Below, piece after piece: positions 53,501 through 62,500 of a stretch of DNA of 64,000 nucleotides; position 1 is the stretch's first letter, and every line of letters starts with the position of its first letter. The stretch comes from Mimachlamys varia (Eukaryota; Mollusca; Bivalvia; Pectinida; Pectinidae), in assembly GCA_947623455.1 (NCBI GenBank), contig OX392535.1, positions 39,270,688 through 39,334,687 of the forward strand, in the 5' to 3' direction. A program made the position numbers and the translations under genes. The notes below the pieces were generated by a model. The model saw nothing but the letters and a program-made list of their open reading frames with translations. It was not told the DNA's origin and searched no databases.

Positions 53501-56500
53501 TTGAATGTGAAACCATTGATTTTTTTTTTTTTTTTTTTTACGTTTTCGAAATTCCCAAATGTCTGAATTCATATTTAAAATTTGCGGTTACAACTGACGG
53601 GGTGCCTTAGGCTAATAGAATATTAATACGCCAAAGGATTAAGCTCAATCTTTTGTTCAAAATATAGAAAAAATACAAAACATATAAAATCCATTAGGAA
53701 TCTATTGATATCAAAAATACTATAAAGGTTTTTAATTTCCTTACCTTATATGATTTTAGTCAAGAATAGCGAAAAATAGTACACAAATAGTGCGCAATGA
53801 TATAAGCAGTGTTGAGATAAGTTTTATCAAGTTGATATTTTCTGATATTTCACTAGTCAAAATGTAATAAAACTTAATATTATGTTTTTATTATCAAATT
53901 ATCTGACCTTAAAACAGTATCAATTTTATAAAACTCATATCTCTCAATGTTATTCAATGGTGTTTCAGGTCTGACTCACCTCAAACGCTAGTGTTTCCCT
54001 TAGCACATTTGCAAATTTGTTAAGGAAATTTGAACGCTTTTCCAATAATGTCAAGACAAACTCAGCTACACTTGGTACAAGTTTTTCACTGATTTTCGCC
54101 AACCTGTAAAATTAGATACATCAAAAAAATCCTTTGTTTATAAACTATAAGTAGTATAATATTAAACACATATTGTAAATATAAATGTGAGAAATGTTGT
54201 GAGTGACTTTATGTAATGATACTAATTTAATGTCACTTTAAAGATAATTGAAACCACATGTCATTATGATGTTACTGAAATTGACAACAAATCATTGTGA
54301 TGTCACTGAAATTGACATTTCTCCAAACCCAATATCATTACTTACAACATGAAACTTACTCAAACTGATAGTGCAGTGCAGTGATGCAATCTGCATAATA
54401 ACTCCATATATCGTCACTCAACTCCTCCCTTTCCAGCTCATAATCCTCATCTTCTTCATCGTCATCTTCATCCGTTTCTTTGACCGGTCCCAGCGCAGGG
54501 AAATCTATTTTTGCAATAATGCCAATCATCTCTATTGCATCATGTTCATGTTGCTGACAAAAATAAATAAAAATAAAACCTTAAGGATGTACACCTCTGA
54601 GAAGTCAAAATTTTCCTGTATCAAACTTTTTTTTCCTCATATACATTTTTGTATAAGGGAGTTCAAGGCCAGACAGAAAATGCAAAGACAATGATATGTC
54701 AGTGTGCTCGTTTTTGTGCTATGATCGGTCAAATATACAAATATGACATAATAAGCAATTTTAAGTGAATTTTGTAGTTTTAACAAATTGCGGGACATCT
54801 TCATACACTATCTTCCGAATTTGTGATCCGAAATGTATGAACGTTTGCAGAAATGACAAAATTAGTGTGTTCTTTTAAGTAATGGAAGTAAAATTTCTCT
54901 TACTTAATATTTATACTCAGGTAAGCAATTTTTTTATCATTTTTTCACCATTTTTTGCAGATTAACCGCTTAATAAAAAAAGTTCTGATGTCAAACTTTT
55001 TGAAATAACCACAACGAAAATAATTGCCAAATTTCAGCTTGATACGTCAAGCGGTCAAATTTCACAATAAATCGACTATCAGACACTAAAAATCTCTTTT
55101 CCAGTGTCTGATAGTCGATTTTTTGTGTGAAAATTAACCGCTTGACGTATCAAGCTGAAATATGGCAATTATTTTCATTATGGTTTTAGATGTTTAATAA
55201 CATAAAAATACAAATTTCTCTATATTCTATATAGATGGATATTCTCCTGGCCACAAGTGCCTGTGTGCAGCGCATATTTGAATATATAGAAATAATCTCA
55301 CCTTCCAGTTCCATATCTGCATGAATTTCTCTAATCTCAAAATCCAATAGACAGCTTCAGCAGCCTTAGGATCGTTGCATTTCAAAAGTCCTTTCATAAT
55401 TGTAAGCCAATCGGCAGCTGAGTCTTTCCTGAAAAATAAATAATACCGCAATCTGATATTTCTCACCATAAAGATCAAACAAACTCTGCGTTATATCACT
55501 TTAACTTCTTTTCTTCCATTCAGTTTTTAAATTATCGCAGTTATATATGAAATTGAAGTGAGACAAGTATTTAATTTGCATTCATTTTTTATTATTTTTG
55601 TTTCATCTGCCGTGTTCGTTTAACTACAATTTTAATACAACATCTCAACAAAACCATATTCCGAACTCAAAATCGATTAAACAGTAGACAAAATATGAAC
55701 AAAGGAAATATTACATGGAGACCCTTGTAAAAGTACAAGAAAATAAGACCAGGTGTTCCGGAAGGTAAGCGTCTTCTGCTTCTTTATCACAAAAAGTAAA
55801 CATCAATCCTAAAAATGAGGACCGAGTATCATTGTCAATTACAAGTAAGCATACTAATGAGCATACTCAAAAACGTCCATCTTCATATCACAAAAATATA
55901 CAACTTATTTCTCAATGAAACAAAGATGGCGAATCCCTGTATAGTCAGTGTGTTTGTCAGCAGTCGACAAGTATCACTACGATCTCGTAGGTCAATGGTT
56001 CCAGGATCTCGCGGTAAACGTACTTAAATGTACAGTAATGTGTCATAATATATGCGGCTTCTGAGGCCTTTTGTGGTTGGCCTCGAAGGCCCCCGACTCT
56101 ATATTCTTGTGATATACTTATGTTACTGTGCAGGTAGATGCCATTTTCTCTGCGGACTCGTAGACCGATGACTCTTAGTTCTTGTTGTGATATACTTATG
56201 CTACTGTGCATTTTGATGCCATTTGGAAATTTTTCTCTGCGGACTCGAAGGCCTCCGGTTCTATATTCTTGTGATATACTTACGATACCGTGCAGTTAGA
56301 TGCCATTTTCTCTGTGGACTCGTAGGCCCATGGTTCTATGCTTTTGTTTTGATATACTTAAGCTAATGTGCAGTTTCATACCATTTTCTCTGCGGACTCG
56401 TAGGCCAATGCCTTTTAGTTCTTGTTGTGATATACTTACGTTACCGTGCAGTTAGATGCCATTTTCTCTGCGGACTCGCAGGCCCATGGTTCTATGTTCT

Positions 56501-59500
56501 AGTTGTGATATACTTACGTTACCGTGCAGTTTGATGCCATTTTCTCTGCGGACTCGTAGGCCCATGCCTTTTAGTTCTTGTTGTGATATACTTACGTTAC
56601 CGAGCAGTTAGATGCCATTTTCTCTGCGGACTCGTAGGCCCATGCCTTTTAGTTCTTGTTGTGATATACTTACGTTACCGTGCAGTTTGATGCCATTTTC
56701 TCTGCAGACTCGTAGGCCCATGGTTCTATGCTTTTGTTTTGATATACTTAAGCTAATGTGCAGTTTCATACCATTTTCTCTGCGGACTCGTAGGCCCATG
56801 CCTTTTAGTTCTTGTTGTGATATACTTACGTTACCGTGCAGTTAGATGCCATTTTCTCTGCGGACTCGTAGGCCCATGGTTCTATGTTCTAGTTGTGATA
56901 TACTTACGTTACCGTGCAGTTTGATGCCATTTTCTCTGCGGACTCGTAGGCCCATGGTTCTATGTTCTAGTTGTGATATACTTACGTTACCGTGCAGTTT
57001 GATGCCATTTTCTCTGCGGACTCGTAGGCCCATGCCTTTTAGTTCTTGTTGTGATATACTTACGTTACCGAGCAGTTTGATGCCATTTTCTCTGCGGACT
57101 CGTAGGCCCATGGTTCTATATTCTAGTTGTGATATACTTACGTTACCGTGCAGTTTGATGCCATTTTCTCTGCGGACTCGTAGGCCCATGGTTCTATGTT
57201 CTAGTTGTGATATACTTACGTTACCGTGCAGTTAGATGCCATTTTCTCTGCGGACTCGTAGGCCCATGGTTCTAGGGTCTTGGTAGGTGCCTTCTGAAGA
57301 AGCTCAATAAACACTGGTATCCAGGTGTTGACTATTTCAGGATGTTTCTACAGAAATAAATCTCCTGGTCAACATTTTCACTCATGTATTAGTTAAGAAG
57401 ACAATACAGGTGGATCTAGATGACATTATTACGGTGGAACAATGAAAGAGCTGGTTGAACAGATTCTGGTCTCAAGATACAAATAGTCAATATATATATT
57501 TCATCTAAAGGGGGAGGGGGCGACTGTTTGTTTAAGAATCCCAAATATATATATGACATATTCTTAAACTCTCGAGAACATATGTTTAAGACTTCCACGG
57601 CCCCGTTCCGAAATTATTTCTTATTTTCCCACACGGGTTGTGTCGAGAAACATATTTTATATTCGCCACACTGGAATTGTTGTGATATGATTATAAAGCA
57701 CAAGAAAAGTACACAATAAACAAGAAGTGTTTATTCTACCTACCTTGACTGATTTCTCTGGTATTGAGCGAAACAGGGGTTCGAACGATTCTACGATTTT
57801 CGGGTACTTGACCGCCGCTTCCGACAGTGTTAAGTCCTTCATTAGATTGAGAACTTGGTCCCAATACTCCATTATTTCTGGTACCTCTCTGTAAGATAAA
57901 AAGCCAGGAGTTCTCAAATGAAATCGAGACACATAAAATAAAAAAACCAAAGAATACCGAAGCGTAAGGAATGCTGTGCCTTAATAAGAACTTATTAAAG
58001 GTGTACAAACATTCATATATATAATTGTTTTTGTGAAACTGAAAGACTCTATTAAATAGTCTTAGTTTAACAGCCAAGTCAATATTTATATCATACTGAG
58101 ATATATTTTCAATTTTAACCACGAATGTCAACACAGCATAACAATATATTCAAATCCATGTCAAATTGATGTCCACGACATATATTTCAGATGCATTGTG
58201 CATGCATCTAGAATAATTCCCGTTGAAGAAACATCACATATATTTTTATTTCTTTTATTCAGGAAGTTAAAAAAAATAAACTGATGTGATAAAAAGAAAA
58301 AAAATGGAAATGCATTTTTATTACCTGATATGTTCACAAATGTTTCCCTTTGTACATACACAATATTTCAAACTATCAAAATTGAAGTTGAAACTGACAT
58401 GTCCTTTCTCCCAATAAACGATTCCTCTTACACCAATCAAACAACAGAATAACATATTTAAATCATAGTGTGATAAAATAACTTTCGGACTTGACCACTC
58501 AGGACAGTTGTTTTTCTATTAAGAATTGCAGAGAATGCCGAAGCGTCAATCCAAACTAAAATTCGATGAATCTTGGAACAAATTATAACCAAAGAATAGT
58601 TTAACCAGGAGATGATTAAAAGTATATGAGAAAAGGACCAGATATTCCGGATGAGTAAGCTTCGTTTCTTTCTATTAACAACAGCCGCTAGTTTTCATGC
58701 AACTAAATGTCACGTGATCGGATGTATACTTATAACAATTATAACAAACATGCATACTAATGAGTATAGCTTAAATTGTTCATCTTCAAAACATACAAAG
58801 ATACAGAATATTTCTCAGAACAAAATGGCGACCATAAAACTTCATCTATCTCGGATCCTTGTGCCTTACGTTTTTTCAATCAAAAACAAATAAGAGAATA
58901 CCGAAGCATAAACAAAATCCTAATCCGAACTGAAATCGATTAAACTGGGGGCAAAGTATGAAAAATGGAAATATTACATGGAGACTCTTGTAAAAGTACA
59001 AGAGAATAAGATCAGGTGTTCCGGAAGAGTAAGCGTCTTCTGCTTCATCGACGGCACCCGCCTTGTAAATCTTGGTCACATCCAAGTAAACATCAAGTCC
59101 TCGAAATGAGAACCTAGTCATTGTTATTGTTAATCACAACAAGAAAGCATACTAATGAGCATACTCAAAAACGCCCATCTTCATATTACACAAAGATACA
59201 GAATATATTTCAATGAAACAAAGCTGGCGACCATCAATTTGCCCATAATTCTGATCAACCTGCCTCTCTCGAATCCCTGTGTTGTTAGTTGTTTTGTCAG
59301 AAGGTCGACATCGATGACGAAAATCACGATATTTAACGCAAGCCCTAGAATAACGAATCAACTGCGGCATGTAAACACCATAAGTCGGAGAAGCAAGGAT
59401 GTTACCAATGGTAGCCAACATATCTCATCAATATCCCTTTCATTGACAAAACATCTATTTTCAGCAACTGTGAAGGGACAAAAACTGTTAAAAGAATGCA

Positions 59501-62500
59501 AAAGTAATACACCAAAAGATTGTACTCAAATTGTCACAATTTTTTCTGTATTTCACAGTGAATAACGTTCTTATGGGTCAAATATATCCGTGTATTCTGG
59601 TTTAAAAGCAGGTACCAAGGAATAAAACCGTACCTCACACCATTGCTGAACGTCACAAAGAAGTTCATAATTAAGGCTCTTAATTAATTGGACATTTTAG
59701 ATTTGTTTGAATAACAGGTGAGTATATTAAGATGCTTACAAAATCTAACTGTTCGTCAAAGAGGTTAATTTCCTCAAATAGGACAGTAGCATTTCGACCA
59801 ATCAGAAGCCTTGGCAGCCATTTTGATTTTAATATTAATATGAGAACCATATGAAAAATTATTTTGGTAAAGCTTTTATATAAATCAAAGAATCATAACA
59901 CAAGTTACAGCCGGCCAATTTTTCAACCAATCAGAGGCCATTTCGAATGTCGTGTTGTGAAATCATAAATACATCCACATACCAAAGTTCATCAAAATCA
60001 GAAAATATATTGACCAATCAGAGGACAGAAAATGACGGTCATTTTGTTGAATCAGATGATACATAAGTTGTGGTAGTTCTCGGAGAGCCATAATACATCT
60101 GCACACCAAATTTCATTCAAATCGGACAGTATTTTGAATTTTGACCAATCAAACGTGATGAAAGGGCGTCTACTTTGTTCTTTTCAAGTAACACAATGCG
60201 GTAGTGCTTGTAGAGTCGTAATACACATCCATTCCAAACTTTATTCAAATATGACACAAGACAACATTTCAAACAAATCAGAAACCTTACTACTGGCAGC
60301 CATTTTGTTTCGAGTACTTTGAAGAATATTTCTATGGAGTTTTATTAATGATAAAAAAACTGAGTAAAACCAAATGCCCCCGAGTCTACTTCGTTTTAGG
60401 GAAGCAGGAGAATTTAATAAGCAAACAATCAAGCTCGCATGTTTGTATAATGATATGAAAATATGGCACAGAAAATTTGACCCGCTGTATTCATGCTTTG
60501 TTTTTTAATGATTATTGATGATAGCTAAACCTGTATTTGGCACGACATTGAAAGGAATATTCGTTAAATATAAAAAATTCACACGGTCAGTAGACTCGGT
60601 TATCATTTTGACGATGGATGCTTACTTGCATGTGACCAAGATTTACATGGCAGGTGTCGTTGATAAAGCAGAAGAAGCTTACTCTTCCGGAACACCTGGT
60701 CTTATTCTCTTGTGCTTTTACGAGAGTCTCCATGTAAATCCTTTGTTCCTATTTTGCCCCTAGTTTAATTGATTTTGAGTTCGGAATATGGTTTGGTATT
60801 CTCTGATTTTTTTTTTTTTTCAATGATTTTATACGATCATGCTTCTGACATGGTGCAAAATATTATTATTCTACAAAAATCAATTAACGGGAAACAATTA
60901 AACATCCCAATCATCACACCTCATATAACACCAATATAGTCAAGTTACCTAATGGTGGCTAAGACTGACGAAAGATCCGAGAGAGTTTTCTTTCTTTGTT
61001 GTTCATGTTCCCCAAAATTTGGCTGCATCAAAATTTCTTTCAAACCAGTTAACCTTTTTCCCAAAACCTCCTTGTTTTTTATCGAAACCTGGAAATAAAC
61101 ATGAAAAAATACTTGATTGATATATATTATCATATATACAGCTTCCATTTTCATAAGAGTTGAACAAAGAAAGTTGAGAATTAAAACGAAAACAAATCAT
61201 GAAAGGTAAAATAACGTTAGAAATAGAACTGAACTTAACATTCAATACTTAAGCAATGAATGTTTTAGCAAACTTAATATTAAAGCCCGGTAGGACTTTT
61301 TGTAAGTTTGTCAGCAATAACAATGTGTGTTATAGGACTAATATGATTTATATTTTGATAGAAAATATTGCGCTTTATTTAGTTATTTCGAACCGATTAT
61401 AAGCAGAACATCAAGAGTAGACAGCATTGAAATCGATGACGTCACAACAGCACATGTTGTTACAGTCTTGTAATAACATTTGCCCTAAATATGCATTACA
61501 ACAGAAGATTGTGGAGCAAATGTAAACATTATAAAATGTTTACAAAAATAGTTAAGGTTGTAACTATCAGTAACAAACGGTAATACATTAACCATTGTTT
61601 AATAGACATTATGTTGTTCTCATGTTTATTAATTATAAATACAGTATGGCATCACAAATTATTTCTACTATTTTGGAAATCGATTACATAAGATGCATCA
61701 GTTTGAAACGTATTCCTAAATAGATCATACATTGAACTCGAAGTAGTTGACCAAGATCATTATTTCATTCAAATATTTTGTTAACGAATTGTTATTGGGA
61801 CAAAAGACTCATTTTAGAATTAAGTATGTGAGCAATAGAGGTTGACTGACCGACAGAAAGTTTTTACCTTTTCCTTCTTCCCTTTGCCCTTCGTCACTTC
61901 TTGATGCAAGCTCCTGCCATACCCATCGGTTATATCGCCCATCAATTTCGTCAGACCAGCTGAATATTCAGGCGGCATTTCGCCCATCTTCTTATTCAAT
62001 GCCATGTGTAGATCAGCCATTTCTTCATGAACACTGGGATCCATTAGCCTTTCTTTATTTTTCTTGCTTAATTTACAAAAACAAATTTCACACTGAACCA
62101 TAAATTCAAATTAACACTGAACCATTTATTCAAATTAGCGTCAAGTTATCAATATTTGCATGAATACAAGAAATGTTTTGGATAGTATTCAATATGAGCA
62201 TGCTTGCTAGTGGCGATGCTAAACTGATTACAGTAGACCGAGTTAAATGTTATACCACGAAATACATATACACCTACCATATCATTACACGGATCAAATT
62301 TGTGTCCCGAGAATTAACGGAAATATCATTCCCGCGAAAATAACCGGCTATACGATATCTATTGGAATTTCTTACTTTACGATATATTTCATAAAGGTAG
62401 AAACATTGCTGCTCCACCATCTAGCCTGATCCTTCAACTCAACATCTGGTTCCTCTGAGGTGTGTTCCAAGTTCTTTATCACATCGCAAAACCGAGTCAG

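Noticed and set aside
56612..57235. Repeat proteins read through the 78-bp array on either strand
   Set aside because: These frames are out of phase with exon 5 and exist because 78 is a multiple of three; the array is an intronic amplification of a splice junction.
59152..59421. Possible extra exon on the minus strand (89-codon frame) between exons 3 and 4
   Set aside because: Much of it overlaps interspersed repeat family F, and exons 3 and 4 already join in phase without it.
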